From assembly GCF_900141785.1 (NCBI RefSeq), contig NZ_FQYP01000002.1:62001-126000 (forward strand): DNA of 64,000 nucleotides. Direction: 5' to 3'. Source of the DNA: Aquimarina spongiae. GTDB lineage: Bacteria; Bacteroidota; Bacteroidia; Flavobacteriales; Flavobacteriaceae. The translations under genes and the position numbers were made by a program. Shown in pieces: positions 9,328 to 18,742 of this stretch (the stretch's first letter is position 1; each line of letters begins with the position of its first letter). The notes beneath the pieces are model-generated. The model was not told where the DNA came from, did not search any database, and worked only from the letters and a program-made list of their open reading frames with translations.

Positions 9328-9982
9328 TGTATAAAAAAATTTAAGTTAGTGTTCTAAAGATAGAAAGTGGAAAAAACACAATGAAAACCTAAATATTACC
9401 AAAACATTAAAATAATGGACGAAAGGTTAAAAGGGTAATAACTTTGTAAGATATTACTCAATAAATCAACAATTTATCAACACGAAAACGTTGTAGTACG
9501 GTTAAGACTCAAAGAAATTGAATATTTCGTAATAACTTAGTGAAAATTTAACACAAGAGACACTTTTACAAACAAAAATTTATTAATTATGAAATTAATT
9601 TCTCCAACTACGAAAATTGGAAATTTATTTGAGCTACTTATCACACATCAGAGAAGCCTAGTTTTTTTTGATTAATGCTATAGTTTTTCAAATTCTGAAA
9701 ACTCATCTTCAGGATATTTAAAGTACTTCTAGATTGTTTAGTTATCTGTTTTGATCTTCCTAACCTAACGAGTAAACTACATTACAGATAATTACACCAG
9801 AAAAACATGATCGGTTAGTCATTGATTTACAAGGTTTTTCAGATTTCAATCAAGTCGACATCCAAATACAACCACTCCTTAAGATTTAATGTATTCAACA
9901 AAGCCATGATGTATTCTTATTGGCTTGTATTATTAAAATTTTAAACACTTATCACACTTAACTTAACTCAAAAAATTGAGAA
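9328..9982. other. 655-base intergenic region upstream of amylase and PLA2-like gene
   Basis: This divergent spacer holds no open frame with coding character. It contains the repeated 23-bp element at 9474-9496 and a perfect -7-type octamer TAACTTTG at 9439-9446 on the plus strand without a clear -33 partner. The last 480 bases before the amylase ATG show nothing I can assign, so the amylase either has a long leader or a promoter I do not recognise. Confidence 0.5.
9474..9496. promoter_or_regulatory. Repeated regulatory element, copy 1 (core AACACGAAAACGTTGTAG)
   Basis: These 23 bases recur in inverted orientation at 22388-22410 with one mismatch. Read toward the PLA2-like gene on the minus strand the element ends about 147 bases before its ATG, and the second copy has a similar position and orientation before the M28 peptidase gene. 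The centre AACGTT with partial symmetry around the CG resembles LacI-family operators, but no LacI gene lies in the window. Confidence 0.5.
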
Positions 9983-12277
9983 ATGAAACGAAAAATTTTT
10001 ACCTCACTTTTAGTAACCTTACTTTTATGGATTCCCTTTGTAGGAGTTCAGGCCCAAGATGAAGATGTTATGTTCCAGGCTTTTGACTGGAATGTACAAA
10101 ACCAACCTGCCGGACAGACTTGGTATAACGTTGTAACTCAAAATCGAAACGCTATCAAAGATGCAGGCATCGATTTGATTTGGATGCCGCCACCAAGTAA
10201 TTCTGCTGCTCCACAAGGATACTTACCTAGAGAACTGTATAACTTTGACAGTGCTTATGGTACCGAAGCACAACTACGTAACTTAATCAATCAATATCAC
10301 GCTTTAGATATGCGTGTGATTAGTGATATCGTTATCAATCATAGAGTGGGTACCAATGATGCGGTTACATTTACAAATCCTGCATGGCCCACGTTTTATA
10401 TCACAGCAGACGATGAAGGAAGAAATTTCGTAAACTTCCCGGTTAATTTCAGTATCAACAACGACTTTTTTCCGGGGAATGCACTAAAAGCTGACGGATC
10501 TAATGGTGGATTTGCAGCGGCAAGAGATTTGGACCACGAAAACCCAGAGGTACGACAGGAAATTATCAGATGGATGAATTTCTTGAGAAACGATCTTGGT
10601 TTTGATGGATGGAGATACGACTTTGTACATGGATACAATCCTATTTACAACAAAGAATATAACGATGCAACGAATCCATATTTTGCGGTTGGTGAATTGT
10701 TAGAAAGCAGCAGGGTACAAACCAATAATTTTGTAAACTGGACACAAGGTTCTTCGTCTGCATTTGATTTTAACACCAAGGTAAGTTTGCAAAATGCAAT
10801 CAGAGATAATAACCTATCATACTTACGTGATTTTTCAGGGAATCCTTCGGGGATGATTGGTATCAACCCAACGAAATCAGTTACGTTTTTAGACAATCAT
10901 GACACAGGAGAAGCTCAGCAGTGTTGTGGATCTAATTTTGTATTTCCAGGTGGAGAAACGAACTTAAGAAAAGGATATGCTTACATTCTTACTCACCCAG
11001 GGAATCCAATGGTATTTTGGACACATTTCTTCAATGCAGGAACAGGAGTTCGTGATGCGATCAAAGATTTGATTGCAATCAGAAAAGATGTAAGAGTATT
11101 TGCTGGATCTAATATTAGTATTGCTGAAGCTAGAAATGATCTCTATGCTGCTTATATCGATGGTAGAAATGGTACAATCGCAATGAAATTAGGTAGTGGG
11201 AACTGGTCTCCTAATGGCAGCGGATGGACGTTAAGAACTTCAGGTAACGATTACGCTGTTTGGACACAAGGAGGAAGTAATACCGGAGGTGGAACCACAA
11301 CGGTAGATCCATTTACCGTGAATTTCCAAAAACCAAGCGGATGGAGTAACAACGTTAATGTATACTTCTTTGATGCATCAGCAAATGCTACTCTACCAGG
11401 AACTGCAGGATGGCCAGGTCAATCTATGAGTAATATCTCAGGAACGCAGTGGTATGCATACACTTTATCTCCACAATCGGGAACAGCTGCAGCTAATATT
11501 CGTGTAATTTTTAATGATGGTGGAAGCAACCAAACCGACGATCTCTCAAGAAGTACAACCGGATGGTATACCAATGGGACATGGACAGACACCTGCCCAA
11601 GTGGTTGTAGCGGCGGATCAACACCTTCAAATCAGGTAACCCTTAATTTCTTAAGACCCGGAGGTGGATGGGGCAATACTGCTAACATCTATCTGTATAA
11701 CAATGCTACCAACCAAACCCTATCAGGAACTCCTGGATGGCCGGGACAATCCATGGATAATCTCAGCGGTACATCATGGAGTCGTAGCACTTTTACTATT
11801 CCGAATGGAGTTTCTACGAATAATATTGGTGTTGTTTTCAATAATGGTAACGGACAACAAACTGTAGACTTAACAAGAGGTACTAACGGATGGTTTAGAG
11901 TAACTGGTAGTAGTAGTGGGAAAAGAACAGGAACCTGGACGGCAAATTGTACAACCGGATGTCCAAATAGAGCAGCTAATCTAACAACTGCTATTGATGA
12001 TGACAATGGGTTACTAGCCAAAAATACAGTAACCATCTGGCCAAATCCTGTAACAAGTAATGCTACCATTTCGGTACATACGATTACTGATGGTATTTTG
12101 GAAATTACGGCCTCAAATATTCTAGGTCAAACCAGAACTATTTATAGTCAAAAAACACTGGCAGGAGCACAAAACATTCCCTTAGAAAGCTCTCAAATAG
12201 GAGAAGGAATGCAGTTCTATACCGTAAAATTAAATGGAGAAAGACTTTCGGAACCAATACGGGTCGTAAAACAATAA
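9983..12277 (+). CDS. Secreted GH13 alpha-amylase with two starch-binding modules and a type IX sorting tail
   Basis: A 764-residue endo-acting starch hydrolase. After a signal peptide (about 1-24, ending VQA) comes the GH13 barrel. Region I is SDIVINH (114-120). Region II is GWRYDF with nucleophile D213. Region III is FAVGE with acid/base E238, and region IV is DNHD (304-307), so all catalytic residues are present. Two similar modules follow at about 443-537 and 551-665, both with WPGQSM and a Trp/Cys-rich end. They look like CBM26 starch-binding domains. Residues 683-764 (WPNP... to the C-terminus) are a Por secretion-system sorting domain, implying export by the type IX system and release or surface attachment. 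Confidence 0.93.
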   Translation: MKRKIFTSLLVTLLLWIPFVGVQAQDEDVMFQAFDWNVQNQPAGQTWYNVVTQNRNAIKDAGIDLIWMPPPSNSAAPQGYLPRELYNFDSAYGTEAQLRNLINQYHALDMRVISDIVINHRVGTNDAVTFTNPAWPTFYITADDEGRNFVNFPVNFSINNDFFPGNALKADGSNGGFAAARDLDHENPEVRQEIIRWMNFLRNDLGFDGWRYDFVHGYNPIYNKEYNDATNPYFAVGELLESSRVQTNNFVNWTQGSSSAFDFNTKVSLQNAIRDNNLSYLRDFSGNPSGMIGINPTKSVTFLDNHDTGEAQQCCGSNFVFPGGETNLRKGYAYILTHPGNPMVFWTHFFNAGTGVRDAIKDLIAIRKDVRVFAGSNISIAEARNDLYAAYIDGRNGTIAMKLGSGNWSPNGSGWTLRTSGNDYAVWTQGGSNTGGGTTTVDPFTVNFQKPSGWSNNVNVYFFDASANATLPGTAGWPGQSMSNISGTQWYAYTLSPQSGTAAANIRVIFNDGGSNQTDDLSRSTTGWYTNGTWTDTCPSGCSGGSTPSNQVTLNFLRPGGGWGNTANIYLYNNATNQTLSGTPGWPGQSMDNLSGTSWSRSTFTIPNGVSTNNIGVVFNNGNGQQTVDLTRGTNGWFRVTGSSSGKRTGTWTANCTTGCPNRAANLTTAIDDDNGLLAKNTVTIWPNPVTSNATISVHTITDGILEITASNILGQTRTIYSQKTLAGAQNIPLESSQIGEGMQFYTVKLNGERLSEPIRVVKQ

Positions 12278-12319
12278 TTCGCTAAGTTTATTCAATTTTA
12301 ACATTTTTTTTGTTATACT

Positions 12320-12367
12320 AATAAGCGATTGTGTCTTATATAAGATACAGTCGCTTATTAATTTTTA
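12320..12367 (+). terminator. Terminator after the amylase gene
   Basis: A long hairpin runs from 12320 to 12359. Arms AATAAGCGA and TCGCTTATT continue inward, with two mismatches, to TCTTATATAAGA. A short T-rich tail follows. Confidence 0.65.
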
Positions 12368-12394
12368 GAATAAACTTTTATTAGCAATAGATAT

Positions 12395-13195
12395 ATGAAC
12401 CGATTACTTATTTTATCAGCCTTTACTTTTATCTTTCTTTATTCGTGTGCCAAAGCCCAAAAACAAGACTCAGATAGCTCTGTCTCCTCGGTAGCAGTAG
12501 CACAGACATTGGCTAAACCAGAAAAAAAGGATCACCAAATCATTGAAGTCAAAAAAGCAGTCATCGTACCCGAAATTGATGGACAAATGAATGACCCTAT
12601 ATGGAACGATTTAAAATGGTTACCTATGGATCAGGCCTGGATTGGTAAATATCCTACAGTAGATGATTTTTTTGGCAGATATAAAATTGCCTGGACTCCA
12701 GAAGCCTTATATATTCTTGTAGAAGTTAAAGACGATATATTAATTGATCAATACAAGGATCCCCTAACACAATGGTGGGACGATGACTGCGTCGAAATTT
12801 TTATCGATGCTGATAACTCTGGAGGAGAACACCAATTTAACAACAATGCCTTTGCTTATCACGTAGCTTTAGACGGAAACGTGGTGGATTTGGATTCGAA
12901 AAAAGAACCCATCCTCTACAACAACCATGTGATTTCTAAAAGAACGACTACAGACAATGTTTCTGTTTGGGAGTTTGAAGTAATCGTTCATAACGACACT
13001 TATGAAGAAGGAAAAACCAATGATGCCAAAGTGTTACAAAAAGATCAGAAAATAGGTTTCGCCATTGCCTATAATGACAATGATACCAGTAAAGAACGCG
13101 AAAATTTTATGGGTTCTGTTTTTGTTCCTGGGGAAGATAAAAACCAAGGTTGGATCAATGCTGATATCTTTGGAACCATAGTGCTTCAAGAGTAG
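12395..13195 (+). CDS. Lipoprotein with a CBM9-like carbohydrate-binding domain
   Basis: The product has 266 residues. The leader ending FLYSC places a lipidated cysteine at about residue 18, then a Ser-rich linker runs to about 45. Residues 50-266 have the features of the family 9 carbohydrate-binding-like fold often found in Bacteroidota: EIDGQMNDPIWNDL, an ALYILVEVKDD strand, and DDCVEIFIDADNSGG. Such domains bind sugars or act in glycan-utilisation lipoproteins. It lies downstream of the amylase but behind a terminator, so a shared role in glucan use is possible without being an operon. Confidence 0.7.
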   Translation: MNRLLILSAFTFIFLYSCAKAQKQDSDSSVSSVAVAQTLAKPEKKDHQIIEVKKAVIVPEIDGQMNDPIWNDLKWLPMDQAWIGKYPTVDDFFGRYKIAWTPEALYILVEVKDDILIDQYKDPLTQWWDDDCVEIFIDADNSGGEHQFNNNAFAYHVALDGNVVDLDSKKEPILYNNHVISKRTTTDNVSVWEFEVIVHNDTYEEGKTNDAKVLQKDQKIGFAIAYNDNDTSKERENFMGSVFVPGEDKNQGWINADIFGTIVLQE

Positions 13196-13319
13196 AAATC
13201 CTAAGTTTTAAAAGATATTTATGAAGTAAAAAATCTAGAAACCGATTTTAAATACATATATTTAGTAATAAATATCTAGTCCTCTGAAACCAAAGTTTTA
13301 TATACTTCCTGTAATTATT

Positions 13320-14438
13320 TTGTCACAATTTTTTTGCACCTCCCTTTGGTTTGCAGGAAATGCCGTTATCGATGATTTAGCAACACAGTTTAATGTTGAA
13401 TTTAATTTACTGGGATACTTATTATCTTTTGTTCAGTTTGGATTTATCGTTGGAACCCTCACCTTTGCTTTGTTAACTCTAGCCGATCGCTATTCTCCTT
13501 CCAGAATATTTATGATTTGTGCTTTTTTGGGAGCGATATGCAATTTGTCATTATTAATTCCCAACATTAGTATTTTCAACTTGCTCACTGCACGCTTTGG
13601 AACCGGTTTTTTTCTTGCAGGGATTTACCCTATCGGTATGAAGATCGCTTCAGATTATTACAAAGGTGGATTAGGAAGAGCTTTGGGATACTTGGTTGGC
13701 GCCTTGGTTCTAGGTACTTCTTTCCCCCATTTCATCAACGAATTCTCTTGGAGTAGTGATTACAAAGCAGTAATTATCAGTACTTCCATTTTGGCTAGTA
13801 TTGGAGGCATTAGCATTTGGGGACTTGTACCCGATGGTCCATATCGAAGACCTGTGAGTAAATTGCAACTTGGTGTAGTAACACAACTTTTTAGCATCCA
13901 AAATTTCAGAAAAGCAGCTTTTGGTTATTTTGGACATATGTGGGAGCTTTATGCCTTTTGGGGATTCGTGCCGGTAATTTTAAAAACATATGCAAGATAC
14001 AATGCTATCGAGTTACCTATATCCTTTTGGTCTTTTATTATTATAGGGATAGGAGCTGTTTCTTGTGTATTAGGAGGATTAATCTCCCTACGAACGGGAA
14101 GCAGAAAAGTAGCGTACAATTCTTTACTCGTTTCCGGGATATTTTGTATACTCTCCCCCCTACTATTTAAGCTATCTCCTCAACTATTTATCTCCGCATT
14201 ATGTATTTGGGGAATGGTGGTCATATCAGATTCACCACAATTTTCTACCATGGTGGCAGCGACCTCTCCTCCAGAATTAAGAGGTACTGCCCTAACGATC
14301 ACCAACTCCATTGGTTTTGCCGTGACCATTATAAGTATTCAGCTATTATCTGCGTTGGTTGAAGTTTTTGACGATCGATTGATCTATTTATTCCTTGGAT
14401 TTGGACCTTTGTTTGGATTATATGCCATGCGCAAATAG
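13320..14438 (+). CDS. MFS transporter with no ATG start
   Basis: This is a hydrophobic 12-helix major facilitator protein of at least 372 aa. Motifs include a loop 2-3 segment LADRYSPSRIF and the helix SLWFAGNAV. TTG at 13320 is the first conventional start, but the frame is open back to 13269. Codons 13284-13319 encode LKPKFYILPVII, which looks like the missing beginning of helix 1. There is no ATG in that stretch. The real start may be CTG 13284 or ATA/ATT, or the N-terminus may have been damaged. The substrate cannot be read from the sequence. It is followed 71 bases later by a separate exported protein. Confidence 0.7.
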   Translation: MSQFFCTSLWFAGNAVIDDLATQFNVEFNLLGYLLSFVQFGFIVGTLTFALLTLADRYSPSRIFMICAFLGAICNLSLLIPNISIFNLLTARFGTGFFLAGIYPIGMKIASDYYKGGLGRALGYLVGALVLGTSFPHFINEFSWSSDYKAVIISTSILASIGGISIWGLVPDGPYRRPVSKLQLGVVTQLFSIQNFRKAAFGYFGHMWELYAFWGFVPVILKTYARYNAIELPISFWSFIIIGIGAVSCVLGGLISLRTGSRKVAYNSLLVSGIFCILSPLLFKLSPQLFISALCIWGMVVISDSPQFSTMVAATSPPELRGTALTITNSIGFAVTIISIQLLSALVEVFDDRLIYLFLGFGPLFGLYAMRK

Positions 14439-14509
14439 GCATTCATTATTAACAATTCCTTAGGAAAAAGCCCTTTTTTTCCATGTATTTTAGAAAGCAA
14501 ATATTTTTT

Positions 14510-15691
14510 ATGAAACGTATCGTCTTTCTTGCAATTCAGCTTATCGCTATCACTGTGTGGTCTCAAACCAATACTGAAGTTTTTCTATTTGACCTACAAA
14601 AAGAAGGTAATTCCTTTGTCCTAAACAATCAAAGAAACGTATCTAATAATGAAGGATACGACAATCAACCTTCTTTTTTTGATGAGAATACACTTCTTTT
14701 TGCAGGTACAAGAAATGGACAGACGGATATCGCCGCATACACTATAAAAACAAATACTATCCGTTGGGTAAACTCAACTCCTGAGGGTAGTGAATATTCT
14801 CCTACCAAAATTCCTGATGCGAACAAAATTTCATCAATTAGATTGGATAAAGATGGGAAACAACTTTTGTATGCCTACGATTATAAAACCGGGAAATCCA
14901 AAGCGCTTTTTGAAGATTTAAAAATAGGATATCATACCTGGTATGATGAAAATATTGTGGTTTCTTCAGTACTGGAAGATGGCGGCTTGTCTCTTGTTGT
15001 GTCTAACCTAAAAGACAACACCAACAAAACTATTCAGAAAAAAACAGGAAGGTCATTACATAAAATTCCTAATTCTAATTTGATAAGTTATATCAGCAAA
15101 GAGAATGAAAATTGGGAAATTAAAAGTCTTGATCCGCTTACTGGAGTTACGAAAAAAATTACAAATACTTTCCCAAATGTAGAAGACATGTGTTGGTTGG
15201 CGGATGGTACTATTATTATGGGAAAAGGCAACTCCATTTTTAAATTCAAACCCAAAGAAGACCAATTTTGGAATATATTCCACTCCTTTACAGATAAAGA
15301 AATAGGAAATATTACCCGAATTACCACTAACGCTACCTCTACAATGCTGGCTCTGGTTTCGGATGCTTCTCCAGAACATATTGTTCAAAAACAACTTGAT
15401 GCTTATAATAAAAGAGATATTGAAGAATTTTTGGCTGCATACAGCAAAAACGTAAAAGTGTATGATTTTCCAGAACAACTCCAGTATGAAGGACTTGATA
15501 AAATGAGAACTTCGTATGCTGGTTTCTTCAAAAACACTCCCAATTTGCATTGCGAAATCAAGAATCGTATTGTCTTTGGTAATAAAGTGATCGATGAAGA
15601 ATTGGTAACGGTTAACGGCTCTCAATTTAGTGTGATAGCAATTTACGAAGTTAGTAATGGTAAAATTTCAAAAGTTACTTTTATTAGATAG
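14510..15691 (+). CDS. Exported beta-propeller protein fused to an NTF2/SnoaL-like domain
   Basis: The chosen start at 14510 gives 393 residues with a signal peptide MKRIVFLAIQLIAITVWSQ. An upstream in-frame ATG at 14483 would only add nine residues before it. Residues 25-285 carry repeats like NEGYDNQPSF..LLFAGT and SEYSPTKIPD, the blade pattern of TolB/WD40-like (PD40) propellers. Residues 290-393 (QLDAYNKRDIEEFLAAYS onward) form an NTF2/SnoaL-like cone. I do not know an established function for this pairing. The gene converges on the TonB operon with 25 bases between stops. Confidence 0.7.
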   Translation: MKRIVFLAIQLIAITVWSQTNTEVFLFDLQKEGNSFVLNNQRNVSNNEGYDNQPSFFDENTLLFAGTRNGQTDIAAYTIKTNTIRWVNSTPEGSEYSPTKIPDANKISSIRLDKDGKQLLYAYDYKTGKSKALFEDLKIGYHTWYDENIVVSSVLEDGGLSLVVSNLKDNTNKTIQKKTGRSLHKIPNSNLISYISKENENWEIKSLDPLTGVTKKITNTFPNVEDMCWLADGTIIMGKGNSIFKFKPKEDQFWNIFHSFTDKEIGNITRITTNATSTMLALVSDASPEHIVQKQLDAYNKRDIEEFLAAYSKNVKVYDFPEQLQYEGLDKMRTSYAGFFKNTPNLHCEIKNRIVFGNKVIDEELVTVNGSQFSVIAIYEVSNGKISKVTFIR

Positions 15692-15716
15692 CACTGGATA
15701 CAACAAACCAGGAATA

Positions 15717-17519
15717 CTATTCTACAGTAAATAGCTTTCTTACAGAAATGGGTGTTCCATTGAGAGTAAACCCTTCTAAAGCAATTTCATAGGTCCCTAC
15801 CACATCGGAAGTAAAAAAATGAAGCTCATTTTTACGATCAGGATCTATCTGTATTTTGGGTTCCCAGCATAATTGATACCGATAATCTGGGATGCGGTCA
15901 TACTTTGTAGTAGTATAATTTTGCTTATAGTATTGTTTTTCTCTGGCTGGCCTATGGGTAGTAATTTGTTTGATGTAACTTTTATTGAATTCATCAAAAT
16001 AATTCCCATCTAAGGTTTTGATGCTTATTAACCCATCATATACTTCAGCTCCCAAATAATACCGATCCGGCAAAAAACCTATACTTTTAACCTTTCTGGC
16101 ATCATAATTTAATACCTCTTCTTGCTCTTGTACCAAAATCCCATCTACCAGTACTAGGGGTAAAAAATTATCATCCTTTTTAATTGCATAGTTTCCTTGT
16201 ATAGCAAAGACTTCTCCTTTGGTACCGCTTCTCCTGGTCCAAACTTTATCTACAATCTCTACTAATGTTTCTTTTACCGTAGCGAATCGCGTGTAATCAT
16301 TTAAGTTGTAATTCTCATAAAGTTGCCCATAAAATGGTTTTTCTTTTTTGACTTCACTAATAGTATCCGGTTTTATATTGTAAAAGCTATTATCAACCTG
16401 ATTGTAAATACTTCTTTGTAAAATTTCTTTACGCATAGCAGGAGTAATTGTTAGCTTATGCATATTAAAAGATTGCGGATTTGGAGAAGGAATCTCATCA
16501 AGAATAATGCTGTACTTTTCCTTTTGTGTATCCAAAACCTGAACAAAAGATATTCCTGCTCCCTGTTGGTTGTGTGGTATATTAAAAACAAAATTACCAT
16601 TTGGGTCTGTAGCAACGATACTAATATGATTTTCTCCGTCTACCGTAGAAAGTGCAACTGGTACATTTGACAACTTATACAATGAGTCTCTCGATACTAT
16701 TTTACCATAGATCAGTTCACCTCTCATTTCCGGCAAAAACAAGGATTCTCCAGCACTTTTCTGTTTACTCCGAAGTTGGTTTGGATCTAATTCATCAAAA
16801 TCAATTGTTTTTATAGGAGTAACAGCGTGAATTGTATTAACTTTTCTCACAGACAACGAATACGAAATAGGTGTATCCAATGTATTTTCTATAGCAAGTT
16901 TCACTTTTCTTCTTGTGGCATACTTTTCCTTATCCAGAAAAACAGTCATCACATCTTTTATATTTTCTTTAGGAATTACAATATGCTCTTCTTGATTATT
17001 TAACTCAGAAGATTGTTTTAAATCATTGGCCAATACATTATCTTGATTTCCTTGATAAGGATTAAGGATACTCACATCCCCTTGAAAAAATGGAACTTCC
17101 TCGGCATTGAGCATCCATTGCGTATATGCCAAAAGTTTGTAGTTTCCCGAAGGAAGATCTACCGGTATAAAGAAGTCTCCTTGTGCCAATCCAGAATGCA
17201 ACATTACCTTTTGTTGAAGCACCGTTTCCTTGTTTTGATTGACCAACTTTACATAGGCTATTTTACTGATATCACTTAGTTGTCTGTTTTGGTTGTTAAT
17301 ACAGTACAAACTATAGTACAAATATTCTCCACAAAACAGTAGGGTACTGTTGTAATGCACAAAAATTCGTTCTTGTGGGATTTGACTATATTGAAGTACT
17401 TCTTGATTGGTTCTTAGCTCAGTTAATCTTTGACTATACCCTACCAAACTGCTAAACAGAAAAACACTAAGTACAACGTATGTTTTTAGCACAGTTCTAT
17501 ATTTTACTTTTTTTTGCAT
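15717..17519 (-). CDS. Exported protein with MG2-like N-terminus and TonB-plug-like C-terminus
   Basis: A 600-residue protein with an N-terminal signal (about 1-30, ending VGYSQ). Residues 45-150 (RIFVHYNSTLLFCGEYLYY onward) resemble the macroglobulin MG2 strand pattern of large Bacteroidota surface proteins. Residues 430-510 carry LVLVDGILVQ, VKSIGFLP and YDGLISIKT, the layout of a TonB-receptor plug, but no beta-barrel follows. It is the last gene of the TonB operon, 10 bases after the DUF4249 gene, so it probably works with the receptor in the outer membrane. No catalytic residues are evident. Confidence 0.6.
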   Translation of the reverse strand: MQKKVKYRTVLKTYVVLSVFLFSSLVGYSQRLTELRTNQEVLQYSQIPQERIFVHYNSTLLFCGEYLYYSLYCINNQNRQLSDISKIAYVKLVNQNKETVLQQKVMLHSGLAQGDFFIPVDLPSGNYKLLAYTQWMLNAEEVPFFQGDVSILNPYQGNQDNVLANDLKQSSELNNQEEHIVIPKENIKDVMTVFLDKEKYATRRKVKLAIENTLDTPISYSLSVRKVNTIHAVTPIKTIDFDELDPNQLRSKQKSAGESLFLPEMRGELIYGKIVSRDSLYKLSNVPVALSTVDGENHISIVATDPNGNFVFNIPHNQQGAGISFVQVLDTQKEKYSIILDEIPSPNPQSFNMHKLTITPAMRKEILQRSIYNQVDNSFYNIKPDTISEVKKEKPFYGQLYENYNLNDYTRFATVKETLVEIVDKVWTRRSGTKGEVFAIQGNYAIKKDDNFLPLVLVDGILVQEQEEVLNYDARKVKSIGFLPDRYYLGAEVYDGLISIKTLDGNYFDEFNKSYIKQITTHRPAREKQYYKQNYTTTKYDRIPDYRYQLCWEPKIQIDPDRKNELHFFTSDVVGTYEIALEGFTLNGTPISVRKLFTVE

Positions 17520-17529
17520 AAATCACTAT

Positions 17530-18738
17530 TTAATCTACCCAAAAATCAGGCACTGCACTACTTCCAAAAACAGTACAATCCCCACATGGCCTGGGTACAA
17601 AAACCAAAACACCACTCCCTGGTTCATTTCCTCTAATTTCTTCCAAGAATTTGATACTGCCGGTTCGAATCAATTCTCTTAATCTTCGATCAAAAGATTC
17701 TGGAGTTTCGCCTGTATTGGGCCTGGGTATTATTCTATCACATCCAGGAGAAAATCTAGGCAAATCATTTAAGAATTCTTCTCTATCAAAAAATATACGT
17801 TCCTCCTTTACCGAAGCCACATTAAAAAAACCAAGAACTCTTTCGTTGGGGTTGGTCTGAGAGGTAATGTTTCCACTAATAAAACCAGGTTGTACTTGCG
17901 AAAACAAACTTTCAGATTGAGAGAAATTGGAAAGGGTTTGATAAAACCCATTAGCTTCCTGCGATTGCACGAATTGTCGTACTAAAATGCTGTATCGCTC
18001 TGACACGCGTATATCTTCTGCCTGGATAAAACGTAAGAAAAATCCACTCACCCGATCTTCATTCAATGTATTGGTGTCAGTAATCAAAATATCTTCTGAA
18101 ACTCGATTATTAAAACATATTCTTTGATTTTCTGATCGTTCTACAAACTCTAACGAAGGTGTTAAATCCACCGGAACCCAAAAACGAGCCACAATTTTAT
18201 AAGTTTCTTCAAACTGATATCGGTAAAACTTAGAGCTTCCGGTTTCATCAAAACTATCCACAAAAAGTCCCACTCCCTCTACTCCATCGTTATTTGTCAT
18301 TCGCATTGGAAACACCCGTTCGATATTAGAAGTAACCGGAGGCAATTGCACAATTTTAGACAGGTAAACCCGACCTTCTACAGTCTCTATAGAAAGTTGA
18401 TAGTTCTTGTTGGGAACAACGGTAAAAGGAATAATGGACTCATAACTGCCTGGAAAAATTTCATCAAAAGGAATCGTGGTAGTTTCATCTTCTATGATTT
18501 TTACAATAGCACCTTGTTCGGCCGCTGGTCCGTTCTCTTCAAATCTAAAAGTTCTGGTAAGAAGTACCTCTTGACGTTTTAACTCATTTGTAATTGTAGC
18601 ATTAACCACCAAAATACTCTCAAAATCTTCGGTCTCGACATCAAATTCTTCAACACAACTGGATAGTAATAAACAGCAACTCAATAGATATAAGATCGCT
18701 TTATGATACGTATGATTATGATTGTTTAGCATCTTCAT
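17530..18738 (-). CDS. DUF4249-type lipoprotein
   Basis: A 402-residue lipoprotein; the signal ends LLLSSC, with a second Cys-rich stretch LLSCC just before. The mature part opens with ILVVNATITNELKRQEVLLTR, the hallmark start of DUF4249 proteins. These are encoded next to TonB-dependent receptors in Bacteroidota and are presumed outer-membrane partners. Four bases separate it from the receptor gene. The C-terminus ends CGDCTVFGSSAVPDFWVD, a conserved Cys-rich ending. It plays the part SusD-like proteins play elsewhere, but the ligand is unknown. Confidence 0.8.
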   Translation of the reverse strand: MKMLNNHNHTYHKAILYLLSCCLLLSSCVEEFDVETEDFESILVVNATITNELKRQEVLLTRTFRFEENGPAAEQGAIVKIIEDETTTIPFDEIFPGSYESIIPFTVVPNKNYQLSIETVEGRVYLSKIVQLPPVTSNIERVFPMRMTNNDGVEGVGLFVDSFDETGSSKFYRYQFEETYKIVARFWVPVDLTPSLEFVERSENQRICFNNRVSEDILITDTNTLNEDRVSGFFLRFIQAEDIRVSERYSILVRQFVQSQEANGFYQTLSNFSQSESLFSQVQPGFISGNITSQTNPNERVLGFFNVASVKEERIFFDREEFLNDLPRFSPGCDRIIPRPNTGETPESFDRRLRELIRTGSIKFLEEIRGNEPGSGVLVFVPRPCGDCTVFGSSAVPDFWVD

Positions 18739-18742
18739 CTCC

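Noticed and set aside
9474-9482. TTATCAACA resembling a DnaA box
   Set aside because: A single relaxed match that is part of the longer repeated element, with no dnaA gene or box cluster nearby.
15056-15625. 189-codon open frame on the minus strand inside the propeller gene
   Set aside because: It is antisense to a well-supported exported protein, and its composition is that of a shadow frame.
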